From the NCBI GenBank assembly GCA_041658705.1, contig JBAZZT010000008.1, positions 9,921 to 73,920 of the forward strand: a stretch of 64,000 nucleotides of DNA. The letters are read 5' to 3'. Each line of letters starts with the position of its first letter. The first letter of the stretch is position 1. The notes under the pieces are model-generated. The model ran no database searches, had not been told where the DNA came from, and worked only from the letters and a program-made list of their open reading frames with translations. Positions 33,682 to 42,413 of the stretch are shown here, one piece after another. The translations under genes and the position numbers were made by a program. Source of the DNA: CAIKNB01 sp041658705 (GTDB lineage: Bacteria; Patescibacteriota; Patescibacteriia; 2-12-FULL-60-25).

Positions 33682-34641
33682 ATGAAGAAAAAGTATTTCA
33701 TCCCGTTGATTGCAGCGGCGACCCTCGCGGTCGCCGCTTTGGGCTTGGCGGTTGCCTACACATCGCATTCACCAAACTTTGTGCCTATAGACACAAAGTT
33801 TGGTACGGGAGAAAACGGAAAATCGGATGGAAGAGTCCCTTCGATCGATTCTCCGGTCCTTCGATCTATCGATACGACTATGTTCGTCAGCTCTCGAGTT
33901 TTAGATTCGACCGTGTCGGTAAAGGAAAAAGAATTTCAAGGCAAAGCTATCGCCGGAGTCGTGAATCATCATCTGTTGGCGCCGGACTTGGTCGCGCGCT
34001 TCTGGAAATCGCTTAAAGCCGCGAGACCGGACATCAACCGCATCATCATCCTTTCACCTGATCATTTTTCGGCCGGGCGGGGAGAGATTTCCGTCACTGA
34101 CCGTCCTTACGCGACACCTTTCGGTCCGATGGAAACGGACGAAACCTTCGTCAAAAGCGTCCTGGACCAAGGTGCGACGACGCTCGAGGACGGAAGCATG
34201 TTCGAATACGAACACGGCGTGGGCGCGCTTGTTCCTTTCGCTAAACGCGAATTTCCTGACGCGCAAATCGTACCCATCGCCATGCGCAACTCGCTCAACG
34301 GTTCTTCCGCGATTGAATTCGGCAAGAGTTTGGCGCGCATGGCGGATGACAAGACCGTCCTGGTCGTCTCATCCGACATGAGCCATTACCTGACCGAAAC
34401 GCAAGCCTTTAAAAACGATGAGACGACGTTAAAGCAGCTGGAAGACCTGAAGACTGATTTTTTCCGCCGGGGGAGCGATGATTTTTTAGACAACCGCGTC
34501 GGCATGCTGGCGCTTTCGGGATTTTTGCAAGAAAAGAAAATCCAACCTTCATTCCAACTCATGGATCATAGCATCTCGTCGCGCTACGGCGGCTCGCCCG
34601 CTTACACTACGAGCTATATCACGGGTTTTTGGATAAAATAA
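33682..34641 (+). CDS. Memo-family (AmmeMemoRadiSam system protein B-like) protein
   Basis: 319 residues with an N-terminal membrane anchor (6-27) and a Memo-type domain: GVVNHHLLAPDL, IILSPDHF, GPMETDE, YEHGVGALVPFAKR, VVSSDMSHYL. The conserved His and Asp residues match the putative metal site shared with extradiol dioxygenases. Family members are often encoded beside AMMECR1 and a radical SAM enzyme; neither is next to it here. The membrane anchor suggests an exported domain, whereas the family is usually cytosolic. Activity unknown. Confidence 0.8.
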   Translation: MKKKYFIPLIAAATLAVAALGLAVAYTSHSPNFVPIDTKFGTGENGKSDGRVPSIDSPVLRSIDTTMFVSSRVLDSTVSVKEKEFQGKAIAGVVNHHLLAPDLVARFWKSLKAARPDINRIIILSPDHFSAGRGEISVTDRPYATPFGPMETDETFVKSVLDQGATTLEDGSMFEYEHGVGALVPFAKREFPDAQIVPIAMRNSLNGSSAIEFGKSLARMADDKTVLVVSSDMSHYLTETQAFKNDETTLKQLEDLKTDFFRRGSDDFLDNRVGMLALSGFLQEKKIQPSFQLMDHSISSRYGGSPAYTTSYITGFWIK

Positions 34642-34657
34642 AATTCACTTAAAAGCG

Positions 34658-34682
34658 AACACGACCCGGGCGGGTCGTGTGA
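34658..34682. terminator. Hairpin between convergent genes
   Basis: ACACGACCCG/CGGGTCGTGT palindrome in the gap between 34641 and 34779. There is no strong T-run, so terminator function is tentative. Confidence 0.45.
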
Positions 34683-34778
34683 GGAGCGAAATCATCTGGG
34701 GTCGATGAGCTCGTAGGTGTCTAGCGTCGACGTCCGATCGACTCTGCGACAGCTCAAGCCGAGGGCGGCGCTGACGAT

Positions 34779-35006
34779 CTACAGGACATTCGAAGTCAAA
34801 GTTCGGCTTGTACTCGGATCGTACCACAGCCCCAACTGCTTCTCGCGATTCAGGAAGGCTTCGAGCTCTTCGACCTGTTCGAGTTGGAACTCGAGTGCGC
34901 CATGCTCGCGGGAAATGAACTCGATGGTATTTTCGAGGCGACCGAGGATAGCCAGGTCGCCACACTTCAACGCCGTACGTCTTCCTTTGGAATCTTTCAG
35001 GTACAT
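34779..35006 (-). CDS. Small hypothetical protein, 75 residues
   Basis: The ATG at 35006 is preceded by AAAGGAGAG, so the longer frame upstream is not used. It begins MYLKDSKGRRTALKCGDL and continues with a long amphipathic helix (ALEFQLEQVEELEAFLNREK) and a short tail. A zinc-ribbon-free small protein of unknown role. Confidence 0.55.
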   Translation of the reverse strand: MYLKDSKGRRTALKCGDLAILGRLENTIEFISREHGALEFQLEQVEELEAFLNREKQLGLWYDPSTSRTLTSNVL

Positions 35007-35044
35007 TTTTCGACTCTCCTTTTTTCTGGAACCCGAAATTTTTA

Positions 35045-35077
35045 TCAAAAAACCGCCGGGGAGTCAATCCCCGGCAG
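35045..35077 (-). terminator. Terminator on the minus strand
   Basis: CCGGGG/CCCCGG stem with loop AGTCAAT. On the minus strand it is followed by GGTTTTTTG. It lies between the family-B repeat downstream of 35237 and the 75-residue gene. Confidence 0.7.
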
Positions 35078-35092
35078 CTTCATTTTCTTTTT

Positions 35093-35230
35093 TGTCATTC
35101 CTGCGAAAGCAGGAATCCAGACCTCGGAGACATCGAGATTTTAATGGTCTGGATCCCCCGCTTTCGCGGAGGATGACAGGGGGGGAGAAACGGAGGATGA
35201 CAGGGGGGGAAGGCGGAGGATGACAGAAGA
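35093..35230. repeat. Family-B palindromic repeat
   Basis: Starts TGTCATTCCTGCGAAAGCAGG and contains the counterpart CCCCGCTTTCGCGGAGGATGACA, followed by two more GGAGGATGACA words, as at 25505. Confidence 0.85.
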
Positions 35231-35236
35231 TATGTT

Positions 35237-35647
35237 CTATTCGAACAGCGCCTTCAGGATCTCCACCAGCCCTTGGTGTGCCAGGTCTTTGTGGATTTTC
35301 CTGCCTATCAGCGGCTTTACGTCGTTGGCCAATTCTTGATCGAGCGCATGCTCGACTTCCGCCGGCATGACCAGATGGATTTGCGCGATTTCGTGCTTGC
35401 GTGAAATCTCCGCGAGATGCGCAGCCAATGACCTCACGAAATGCTTGAAGCGTTCCGTGTCTTTCATCTCCGACTCTGGCGAGTAGTTGGTGGCTTCGTT
35501 ATCGGAAGACCTCTCCGTGGGCGCGGCCAGGCCCTCTAGCTCTTCAATCGAATCACCACCGGCGAGATAGATCTTGGCTTCGAACCTGTCGGCCGTCACG
35601 ACTAAAGTCGGCTTGGAAAAATGCTGCAATCCTTCTGGTATTTGCAT
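35237..35647 (-). CDS. Host-attachment-protein-like (Host_attach / baeRF-type) domain
   Basis: 136 residues. A beta strand (LVVTADRFEAKIYL), an acidic loop, a helix (FKHFVRSLAAHLAEISRKHEI), the strand IHLVMPAEVEHAL and an end VKPLIGRKIHKDLAHQGLVEI match the layout of the small proteins annotated as required for attachment to host cells, related to archaeal/bacterial release-factor domains. The true function is not settled. It lies six bases downstream of gpsA and is probably cotranscribed with it. Confidence 0.6.
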   Translation of the reverse strand: MQIPEGLQHFSKPTLVVTADRFEAKIYLAGGDSIEELEGLAAPTERSSDNEATNYSPESEMKDTERFKHFVRSLAAHLAEISRKHEIAQIHLVMPAEVEHALDQELANDVKPLIGRKIHKDLAHQGLVEILKALFE

Positions 35648-35653
35648 AGCGAA

Positions 35654-36649
35654 TCATTCTAGAGTTAATTGTTTCAGGAATTTTATCAGCGGACGTTCAA
35701 AATGCAAGCGCGATTTGATACAGGCCTCGACCGTCTCGAGCAGCGGCACTCGGATCTTCTTTTTGGCGGCCAGGCGCAGGGCGATGCTGACCGTGGCGAT
35801 GCCTTCGACGGTGGTGAGTCCCAGCTGCTTGGGTTCGTTGACGCGTGCGCCGACCAAAAGTTCGCCGTACGTCCGATTGCGGCTGTGCGCCGAGAGTCCG
35901 GTCACGAGCAAATCGCCCAAACCCGCCAGGGAGAATGCGGTTTCAGGCTTGGCGCCGACCGCTTTGAGGATCGTGGCCATCTCGTTCAAGGCCAGCGTCA
36001 TGACCAACGCTTGCGTGTTCATGGGATATTTCAGACCTTGGCACAAACCCAGGGCGATGGCGTAAGAATTTTTGAGCGCCATGGCATAACCCACGCCGAC
36101 GATATCGCGTGACTGGCCGATCTTGAGCACTTCGCCTTGCAGGCTCCCGGACAAGACATCGAGCGCGGCGGGATTTTCTCCGGCCACGACCATAGCCGAA
36201 GGTTTGCCATGCGCGATTTCGTTGGCGATGGCCGGACCGCCGAGGAGACAGAAATTCTTGCGCAGACCCGGCGGCAATTTGGCGCGCGCCGTGAGCGATA
36301 CTGGCGCGAGAGTCGTCTCATCCAAACCTTTGGTGATGCAGCCGACCGCCGTGTTCTTGCCGAGCAACGGCGTGACGCCTTGCATGACCTCGCCCAAAGC
36401 AAAACTCGGGATGGCCATGAAGACCGCTTCCGCCCCGGCCAGCGCTTCGGGCAGCCCGGCGACGGCTTTGATGTTGCGCGGCAAGGCGATGCCCTTGAGG
36501 TATTTGGTGTTCTCGCCTTTGGAATTGATGTCCTCGAACACTTCCGGTTCGATGCAGTAGATGTTGACCGGCCGGCGGTGAGCCGCCAGGACCAAGGCCA
36601 AAGCGGTGCCGATATTGCCTGCGCCGATGACGGCGAATGTTCGTGACAT
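35654..36649 (-). CDS. gpsA: NAD(P)H-dependent glycerol-3-phosphate dehydrogenase
   Basis: 331 residues from the ATG at 36649; 135 further bases are open upstream, but the dinucleotide-binding motif G9-A-G-N-I-G14 should begin near the start. Substrate-site features: GCITKGLD, GGPAIANEIA, AMALKNSYAIALG with the catalytic Lys, and GLGDLLVT followed by SRNRTYG. It makes sn-glycerol-3-phosphate for phospholipids. TATCCT lies seven bases before the ATG, so the mRNA is probably leaderless. Confidence 0.93.
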   Translation of the reverse strand: MSRTFAVIGAGNIGTALALVLAAHRRPVNIYCIEPEVFEDINSKGENTKYLKGIALPRNIKAVAGLPEALAGAEAVFMAIPSFALGEVMQGVTPLLGKNTAVGCITKGLDETTLAPVSLTARAKLPPGLRKNFCLLGGPAIANEIAHGKPSAMVVAGENPAALDVLSGSLQGEVLKIGQSRDIVGVGYAMALKNSYAIALGLCQGLKYPMNTQALVMTLALNEMATILKAVGAKPETAFSLAGLGDLLVTGLSAHSRNRTYGELLVGARVNEPKQLGLTTVEGIATVSIALRLAAKKKIRVPLLETVEACIKSRLHFERPLIKFLKQLTLE

Positions 36650-36822
36650 ATCCGCCAGGATATCATGCGCTATCCTAGAGCGGAAAGAACCTACCTTGCT
36701 CGCATGATAAGAGTATAAAAGTGGTTTTTGCGATTTCCTCAAATCGTACCTATCGGACCATTTTGCGGAAATGCTTAAATCCAACCCAACCTGTCATATT
36801 CATGTAATAATTCGTACCTTGC

Positions 36823-38403
36823 CTAAAGGTTGGTGTCTGGCGTGCGACGCAGGAAGATGACGCTGCCTTGCGCAAAAACTATTTTCCAGCCTCTTTGAAG
36901 CAGGGCGGGCGCGTAACGTGTTTGTGCATCTTGTGTCGTCAGGATCAGATGAGTGATGCCAGAATCCGTCAGCCATTTTTCCAGCAGCGTCGGGTCTTGT
37001 GACTCGAACGCGGTTTTCCATTCGGCTTTTTTGCGCGCGAAATCCGGCGTCTCATGATCATGTCCCACCCAGACGCGGCACAAAGTGTTGGCCGGAGTCC
37101 AGACATTCACCCACAGGTCATCTGAAACGACCACGCAGTCCGGCGACCGTTCGGCTTTGATGGATGACCAGGCGGAAAAAAGTTCCTGCGGGCGATAGAA
37201 CCAGGCCGCGCGAACCGGATCAGCGGCCCAATAAAATTGCGAGACGATGAAGTGCGCCGGGGTAAGTCCCGCCGCCAAGAGCAAAAGCGCGGCGAGAAGA
37301 ATTTTGAGCGGCCTGAAAGCTGATTTTTTTATCCAATCCGCCACCGCTGTCCAGGCTGGCATGCCCAGCCAAACCAGAGCCAGTCCCAGCGCTTCCGTAC
37401 CTTTGCGTTTCCATGGCACGGGGAGAAGTAAAAAAATCAACACGGCAACGATCCAGGCCATGAGCCATTCTTCTTCCGGCCGCAGTCGGATTTTTTTGCG
37501 CCAACGATAAATGAACGCGACGGCGAAGGGCAGGGTGAATAAAATCCAAGACACAGCGGGCGCGAGCGGCAAGCGGTTGGCTACGGCATGATGCGCAACG
37601 AAATCTTTGTCCGCGAGGAGCGGCAGATAGACCGCGACGCTCGCGGCCAGCGGCAGGATGAGAGGCAAGAGCAACGTCAAACGTCCCCTGAAACCAAAAC
37701 GCAACAGAGTCAAACCGGCGTATATAAGGATGAGAGGGAGGAAATACGGATGGAAAGAGCAGAGCGCGGCGGCGCAGATGCCGGCCCACAAGCAGGATTT
37801 GAAATCCGTGCGTTTCAATCCGTTCCACAAAAACCACAATGTCAGGATGAGCAAACTGGCGGACAAGATGATGTGCGGTGCCGCCGTGACGATGTATGAC
37901 AGCGAGAGTTCCGAAGACACGTCGGGTGCGAGCGGAGTATTGATTTGCCAGGCGCCGAAAGCGTGGATATACAGCGTGTAAAACCAGCCCGTACCGATGC
38001 CGAGAAAAGCCAGGAACGCGGCCAAACGCGGCCGTTCGGTCGTGCGGCGCGCGATGAAATAGACAACGAAAACCAAAAATGCGATGAATAACCAGCGCGC
38101 ACTCTCGAAGACGAAATAGGGTTGGCCGGTAAATCTCGCCACCAGCCCTAAGCTGCTCCAAAAAGGGTCGAATCGGCTTAACCCGGGTTCGATCGCGAAT
38201 AGATTATGCAGTTTGATTCCGCCTTCCGCGACTTGATTCAGATACGAATAGTAAACTGCGGCGTCGCTGGATGAAGCTAGCCCGATGCCCAACCAACGCG
38301 CATGCGGCGGCGTCAGCGTATAGAGCAGCAGACTTTGCGCGGCTTGCAGGAGGATGATGAGCCCCGCCAAGACCGAAGGAAAGATCCAGCTGGTTTTTTT
38401 CAC
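36823..38403 (-). CDS. Multi-spanning membrane protein, GT-C glycosyltransferase-like
   Basis: 526 residues with about 12 membrane helices. After the first helix a loop contains SSSDAAVYYSYLNQ with an acidic residue where GT-C enzymes carry their catalytic Asp/Glu. The C-terminal ~120 residues form a soluble domain that includes CVVVSDDLWVN and ITHLILTT. Similar proteins in these bacteria are annotated as family 39-like glycosyltransferases acting on lipid-linked sugars at the outer face. It starts with GTG, one base after the stop of the lipoprotein gene, so the two form an operon. Confidence 0.65.
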   Translation of the reverse strand: MKKTSWIFPSVLAGLIILLQAAQSLLLYTLTPPHARWLGIGLASSSDAAVYYSYLNQVAEGGIKLHNLFAIEPGLSRFDPFWSSLGLVARFTGQPYFVFESARWLFIAFLVFVVYFIARRTTERPRLAAFLAFLGIGTGWFYTLYIHAFGAWQINTPLAPDVSSELSLSYIVTAAPHIILSASLLILTLWFLWNGLKRTDFKSCLWAGICAAALCSFHPYFLPLILIYAGLTLLRFGFRGRLTLLLPLILPLAASVAVYLPLLADKDFVAHHAVANRLPLAPAVSWILFTLPFAVAFIYRWRKKIRLRPEEEWLMAWIVAVLIFLLLPVPWKRKGTEALGLALVWLGMPAWTAVADWIKKSAFRPLKILLAALLLLAAGLTPAHFIVSQFYWAADPVRAAWFYRPQELFSAWSSIKAERSPDCVVVSDDLWVNVWTPANTLCRVWVGHDHETPDFARKKAEWKTAFESQDPTLLEKWLTDSGITHLILTTQDAQTRYAPALLQRGWKIVFAQGSVIFLRRTPDTNL

Positions 38404-38404
38404 A

Positions 38405-39508
38405 TCAGCGCGCCAAAAGCGGGACTACGATATTGACGGTCTTCTTCGAACCGTCGGCGTTCAGGCGATAGCCTTTGGCCAAAAGCGCGGGCACGAGATA
38501 GACCGCGCTGGGTTGGATGTTTGAATTGTCGACTTGCAGCGAGACCAGGTCGAAAGCTTGCACCGTGATATCGCCGGTCACGCCGGATATTCCGCCCTGC
38601 ATGAGCATCTGTTGTGCTTGGGCTTGTCCGATGGCCGGATAATCCGAGCGATCCGGCACGTCATACAGCGTGATGAAGCCGGAGACCGCCGCACTGCGCG
38701 CCGCATCCACCGTTATCTCCGCGCCCGAGACGTATGACCCGTCGCCGCGTACCACGTCGCGGCCATCCACCAAGGCGTGATATCTGACCGTCTGTTGGGT
38801 GGGGAATTCAGCTTGCCCGCACTGGTTCTTGGCCAGCGCAGGCAATCCGCCGTCGGCTGAAGCGATTGAAGCCGCGAGCGCGCGGACCATCTTGACCGTA
38901 TCGCGATTCATGCAGAAATTGCGTTCCTGGGCGAGTCGCCACCACAGGTTCCAGTCAGGATAGACGAGCCCTTGGCGATATAGGTTGGGGTTGACTCCGC
39001 GCGAAATCAAGAACAAATCGGCGGCGCGTACGATGTCTTCGTTCGACGGAAGTTTGGTCACGGTAAGCGGAGAAGTTTTGGAGTTCAGGTTGGCGAACAC
39101 CAACTGTCGTTCCGCGGCGTGGAAAGACCAACGATATTCCTGACCGTCGAACCAAGCTAGATCAAATTGTTTCGTCTCGGGTAATGCGCCGACCATGCCG
39201 GAGGGAATGCCCACGGAATTGCTGACGTTCTTGAGCTCTGTTTCATTCGGCAAGCCAGTGCGCAGGCGCAGCACCGTGATTTTTTGCGTCAGCGCCGGAA
39301 GCTCCGCGGCCAGCGTGATCTTGCCCGCGCTCACTGGTCCCGTGATGCCCGGCAGTTCGCCGAAGCCTTTGAAAGTCGGGATGGACGCCGGCGTCGGCAG
39401 ATCCACCAACGGCTCGGCGACGCTTTTGACCGCAGGCGACGCCTGAAGACAACCAGCACCGAAAAAAAGCAACGCGCCGACGATAACCAAGGGCTTTAGG
39501 TTCTTCAT
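38405..39508 (-). CDS. Lipoprotein, 367 residues
   Basis: A signal peptide with lipobox GAGC (Cys19), SD AAGGAG directly upstream, then a Pro/Val/Ala linker and a large globular external domain. WNLWWRLAQERNFCMNRDT and YHALVDGRDVVRGDGSYVSGAEI are recognisable strands but match no family I know. It sits first in an operon with the GT-C-like protein and may work with it at the cell surface. Confidence 0.7.
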   Translation of the reverse strand: MKNLKPLVIVGALLFFGAGCLQASPAVKSVAEPLVDLPTPASIPTFKGFGELPGITGPVSAGKITLAAELPALTQKITVLRLRTGLPNETELKNVSNSVGIPSGMVGALPETKQFDLAWFDGQEYRWSFHAAERQLVFANLNSKTSPLTVTKLPSNEDIVRAADLFLISRGVNPNLYRQGLVYPDWNLWWRLAQERNFCMNRDTVKMVRALAASIASADGGLPALAKNQCGQAEFPTQQTVRYHALVDGRDVVRGDGSYVSGAEITVDAARSAAVSGFITLYDVPDRSDYPAIGQAQAQQMLMQGGISGVTGDITVQAFDLVSLQVDNSNIQPSAVYLVPALLAKGYRLNADGSKKTVNIVVPLLAR

Positions 39509-39603
39509 ATCTCCTTCCTATATTATCCCACAAACCTGTTCTTTGCCCATGACCCCTCGGTTGAGGGAAAGAGGCGGTAGGTGGTAGCCAAAAAATAAGA
39601 GGA

Positions 39604-39733
39604 TGTCATTCTTGAGGCCGTCTGACGGCCGAAGAATCTTCAAATTCCTCAAGGTATCCGTAGGGGCGACCCAACGGGTCGCCCCTACTAAATCAGCTAT
39701 AGGAAGATCCTTCGCTTCGCTCGAGGATGACAG
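39604..39733. repeat. Composite palindromic repeat
   Basis: Nested inverted repeats: GTCATTCTTGAGGCCGTC with GACGGCC, then the GTAGGGGCGACCC/GGGTCGCCCCTAC palindrome, then GAAGATCCTTCGCTTCGCTCGAGGATGAC. The outer parts reappear in reverse order at 59715-59895 with a different core. Confidence 0.8.
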
Positions 39734-39772
39734 TTGCTTTTATCCTTTCTGGCTACCGTCTACCCCAACCGC

Positions 39773-39801
39773 TTGACTTTTTGATATTTATCAGGTATAT
39801 A
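39773..39801 (+). promoter_or_regulatory. Promoter of the 240-residue membrane protein gene
   Basis: TTGACT (39773-39778), 17 bases, TATATA (39796-39801), then SD AAAGGA near 39820. Confidence 0.75.
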
Positions 39802-39830
39802 TAGGAGCCGTTCATTGAAAGGAAAAAGAC

Positions 39831-40553
39831 ATGAAGTCTCCCTTCATCACGCGTCTATTCATCGTGACCTCGGTTCTCTTCGTGCTAAGCCTCATCGTCA
39901 CTCTCTTCATCGTGTCGGGCAAGCTCGTGCTGGTCCCCCTGGCCATCGGAGTCGTGGCCGCGTCTCTCAATGTCTGTATGGTCATTCGGGAGCGGAAGCG
40001 CTTGTCCCAAGCGCCGCCTTTCAGGGCAACTCTAAGCCTTATGGAGCGAATGCGGGACCTTGGTCTGGAGTTTAGCCACCATTCCTCTGAAATGGAAATT
40101 GCAGGAGGAATTCGTGATTATTTCGTCTATACCGCTGGACCTCCGTTGTGTCAGTATTGCCAGAGCTACGCTGACGAGGTGGTCTGCGGGAACGCAGCCA
40201 TCAATCCGAGCAAACTAGGCTTCTTCTGCACCAGTTGCGGATGCGGAAGATTGTACAATGAGGTGAATGCGGTTCGGAAGCATGTCGCATTACCCGCCTT
40301 GCCCAACGGCAACTTGTTCGGGATCCTGAATGTCCTGGAACGCGACGCACTGGAGAAAGGCATCATCCATGCTCCCGTCGCCGAAGCGCCGAAGCTTCCG
40401 GAGGCGACATCATTCTGCGCGGTCATCCAGCACACCGGCGATTTCCGGAACGCACCGCTCAAGGTGAAGGTGGATGTCACCGCGCAATCCGTGAGTGTGA
40501 TCGAAGGTGAGCTGACGGAACGACCCGACTCGAACCTTCGCCGCATCAAGTGA
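39831..40553 (+). CDS. Membrane protein with a cytosolic Cys-rich domain
   Basis: 240 residues. Two membrane helices at about 9-28 and 32-52, then a cytosolic part with CQYCQ, VVCGN and FFCTSCGCG, a set of Cys that can bind zinc. The C-terminal ~80 residues form a beta-rich domain (FCAVIQHTGDF, LKVKVDVTAQSVSVIEG). Good SD, promoter and terminator. No family recognised. Confidence 0.65.
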   Translation: MKSPFITRLFIVTSVLFVLSLIVTLFIVSGKLVLVPLAIGVVAASLNVCMVIRERKRLSQAPPFRATLSLMERMRDLGLEFSHHSSEMEIAGGIRDYFVYTAGPPLCQYCQSYADEVVCGNAAINPSKLGFFCTSCGCGRLYNEVNAVRKHVALPALPNGNLFGILNVLERDALEKGIIHAPVAEAPKLPEATSFCAVIQHTGDFRNAPLKVKVDVTAQSVSVIEGELTERPDSNLRRIK

Positions 40554-40566
40554 TCTTCCTTACGTC

Positions 40567-40600
40567 CAGCCGACCTCTCCAGGTCGGCTTTGACTTTTTT
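40567..40600 (+). terminator. Terminator after the 240-residue gene
   Basis: AGCCGACCT/AGGTCGGCT stem, then TTGACTTTTTT. The T-run overlaps the -35 box of the next promoter. Confidence 0.88.
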
Positions 40601-40618
40601 GCGGGTTCAGGTTAAATT
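40590..40618 (+). promoter_or_regulatory. Promoter of the rrf2-iscS-iscU set
   Basis: TTGACT (40590-40595), 17 bases, TAAATT (40613-40618). It abuts the upstream terminator. The regulator encoded first could bind here, but I see no clear IscR palindrome. Confidence 0.5.
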
Positions 40619-40639
40619 CCTAGCTACCAACCAGGAAAT

Positions 40640-41050
40640 ATGCCCGGCTTATTCCAAATTCCGGCGCGCGATCATTGCGCGCTCATCCTCATGACCGAGC
40701 TGGCGGAATGTTTTCGCGCAGGCGAACCGTTGACGTTGCAAGACGTCGCACGACGCATGCATCTGTCGCAAGGTTATCTCGAAGAAATCGCGGGTGCGCT
40801 CAAGGCCGCAGGTCTGATTCGAGGCAAGACCGGACCGGGTGGGGGATATGTCTTGGCGCGTCCGCCGAAGAAGATTTCGCTGCACCAAATCCTCGAAGCC
40901 GTCGAGGGACCGCTTGAGCTCGTGGCTTGCCAGGCCGGACGCGGCAATTGCCTGTTTGCGGGTAAGTGTTCATCACAAAAGGCTTGGGGCAAGCTGCAAA
41001 ACACAATCCTCAAGACCCTGAAGAACACTAGTTTGGAACAAACCATTTAG
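40640..41050 (+). CDS. Rrf2-family regulator, IscR-like
   Basis: 136 residues. A winged helix at the N-terminus (LQDVARRMHLSQGYLEEI, then GLIRGKTGPGGGYVL) is typical of Rrf2. Three Cys in CQAGRGNC and GKC are placed like the [2Fe-2S] ligands of IscR. It probably senses Fe-S status and controls the following cysteine desulfurase and scaffold genes. SD AGGAAA lies close to the ATG. Confidence 0.88.
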   Translation: MPGLFQIPARDHCALILMTELAECFRAGEPLTLQDVARRMHLSQGYLEEIAGALKAAGLIRGKTGPGGGYVLARPPKKISLHQILEAVEGPLELVACQAGRGNCLFAGKCSSQKAWGKLQNTILKTLKNTSLEQTI

Positions 41051-41131
41051 ATAGAGTAGCTGGTATCTGGTAGCTAGTAGCTGGTATCGAACAGAACCCG
41101 AAATACAAAATACGCATCCCAAAATACTTCC

Positions 41132-42349
41132 ATGCAATCCATCTATCTCGACCACGCTGCCACGACTCCGTTGGATAAACGGGTGCTTGCGGCTATGCTG
41201 CCGTTTTTCACGCAGACCTTCGGCAACCCCTCCTCGTTTCATACTCCGGGGCTGCGTGCCAAAGAGGCGCTCGCTGCGGCGCGCAAATCTTGCGCCACGA
41301 TTTTGAATGCGCATGCCGACGAGATCGTCTTCACTTCCGGCGGCACCGAAGCGGACAATCTCGCGCTCATGGGCGTGACCCGAATGGCTACCCTCTACTC
41401 TCTACCCTCTACCCTCTCTCATCCCCACATCATCGCGAGTGCCGTCGAGCATCCTGCTGTGCTCGAACCTTTGGCGGCGCTCGAAAAATCCGGCGCGATT
41501 GAACTCACGCTTTTGCCCGTGGATAAATTCGGTCGCGTCGCTCCGGATGATTTAGTTCATGCTTTGCGTCCGGATACCATTTTGGTTTCTATCATGTACG
41601 CCAACAACGAGATCGGTACGATTGAACCCATTGCCGAAATCGGACGCTTGCTTCTCAAGTGGCGCAAGACGCACGACACGCCGTATCCGTATTTCCATTC
41701 CGATGCCTGCCAAGCCGCTGGCGCGCTGGCGTTGGATGTCGAAAAGTCGCACGTGGATCTGTTGGCTTTGAACGGCGGCAAAATCTACGGCCCCAAAGGC
41801 GTGGGTTGCCTCTTCGTGCGCCGCGGCCTCAAGCTCGAACCGCTGGTGTATGGCGGCGGCCAAGAGCGCAACTTACGTTCCGGCACGGAAAACGTCCCGG
41901 GAATCGTGGGTTTTGCTACGGCTTTGGAACTCGTGCAAGCCGAAAAAGAGCGCGAAAACAAGCGTCTCACCGTATTGCGCGACCGGCTCATCCAGGGCTT
42001 GCTCAAGATCCCCAAGACGCGCCTCAACGGCCATCCGACCGAGCGTTTGCCCAACAACGTGAACGTGTCTTTCATGGATATCGAAGGCGAAGCCGCCGTG
42101 TTGTATCTGGATGCGTTGGGAATTTTCGCTTCGACCGGTTCAGCCTGCGCTTCGCAGACGCTCGATCCTTCGCACGTCATCCTGGCGACCGGCATGTCGT
42201 ACGAAGCGGCGCACGGTTCGATCAGATTTACCTTGGGCCACGGCACCAAAAAGACCGACATCGATTACGTCTTGAAAGTCATGCCCGGCATCATCGAAAA
42301 ATTGCGCCACATGAGTCCAGTGAATTTGGACATGAAATATTTTAGATAG
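41132..42349 (+). CDS. iscS: Cysteine desulfurase (IscS/NifS type)
   Basis: 405 residues, PLP enzyme that takes sulfur from cysteine. K217 in LNGGKIYG binds PLP; the active-site Cys is C339 in GSACASQ; FTSGGTEADN is the phosphate-binding loop. The short Cys loop fits the IscS/NifS class. Residues 86-96 (ATLYSLPSTLS) are encoded by a TACCCTCTAC tandem repeat and are not expected in the family; they lie in a surface loop before HIIASAVEHP. Second gene of the Fe-S set. Confidence 0.93.
   Translation: MQSIYLDHAATTPLDKRVLAAMLPFFTQTFGNPSSFHTPGLRAKEALAAARKSCATILNAHADEIVFTSGGTEADNLALMGVTRMATLYSLPSTLSHPHIIASAVEHPAVLEPLAALEKSGAIELTLLPVDKFGRVAPDDLVHALRPDTILVSIMYANNEIGTIEPIAEIGRLLLKWRKTHDTPYPYFHSDACQAAGALALDVEKSHVDLLALNGGKIYGPKGVGCLFVRRGLKLEPLVYGGGQERNLRSGTENVPGIVGFATALELVQAEKERENKRLTVLRDRLIQGLLKIPKTRLNGHPTERLPNNVNVSFMDIEGEAAVLYLDALGIFASTGSACASQTLDPSHVILATGMSYEAAHGSIRFTLGHGTKKTDIDYVLKVMPGIIEKLRHMSPVNLDMKYFR
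41387..41420 (+). repeat. Simple repeat inserted in frame in iscS
   Basis: CTACCCTCTACTCTCTACCC-like words. The same words occur reversed between genes at 52385-52415. Confidence 0.8.
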
Positions 42350-42354
42350 CTAAA

Positions 42355-42390
42355 AAATATTGTCATCCTGAGCTTGTCGAAGGACCTTTT
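42355..42390. repeat. Short GTCATCCTGAGC repeat
   Basis: TGTCATCCTGAGCTTGTCGAAGGAC, the inverse of CCTTCGGCAAGCTCAGGATGACA at 58151-58175. Confidence 0.75.
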
Positions 42391-42413
42391 TTACTTACCG
42401 ACAAACGCCCCCT

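Larger units (their letters stand above)
39509..39830. other. Intergenic region filled with repeats and a promoter
   Basis: No gene. It contains the composite repeat at 39604-39733, then GGCTACCGTCTACC words also present at 33660 and 59935, and the promoter of the 39831 gene. Confidence 0.6.
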
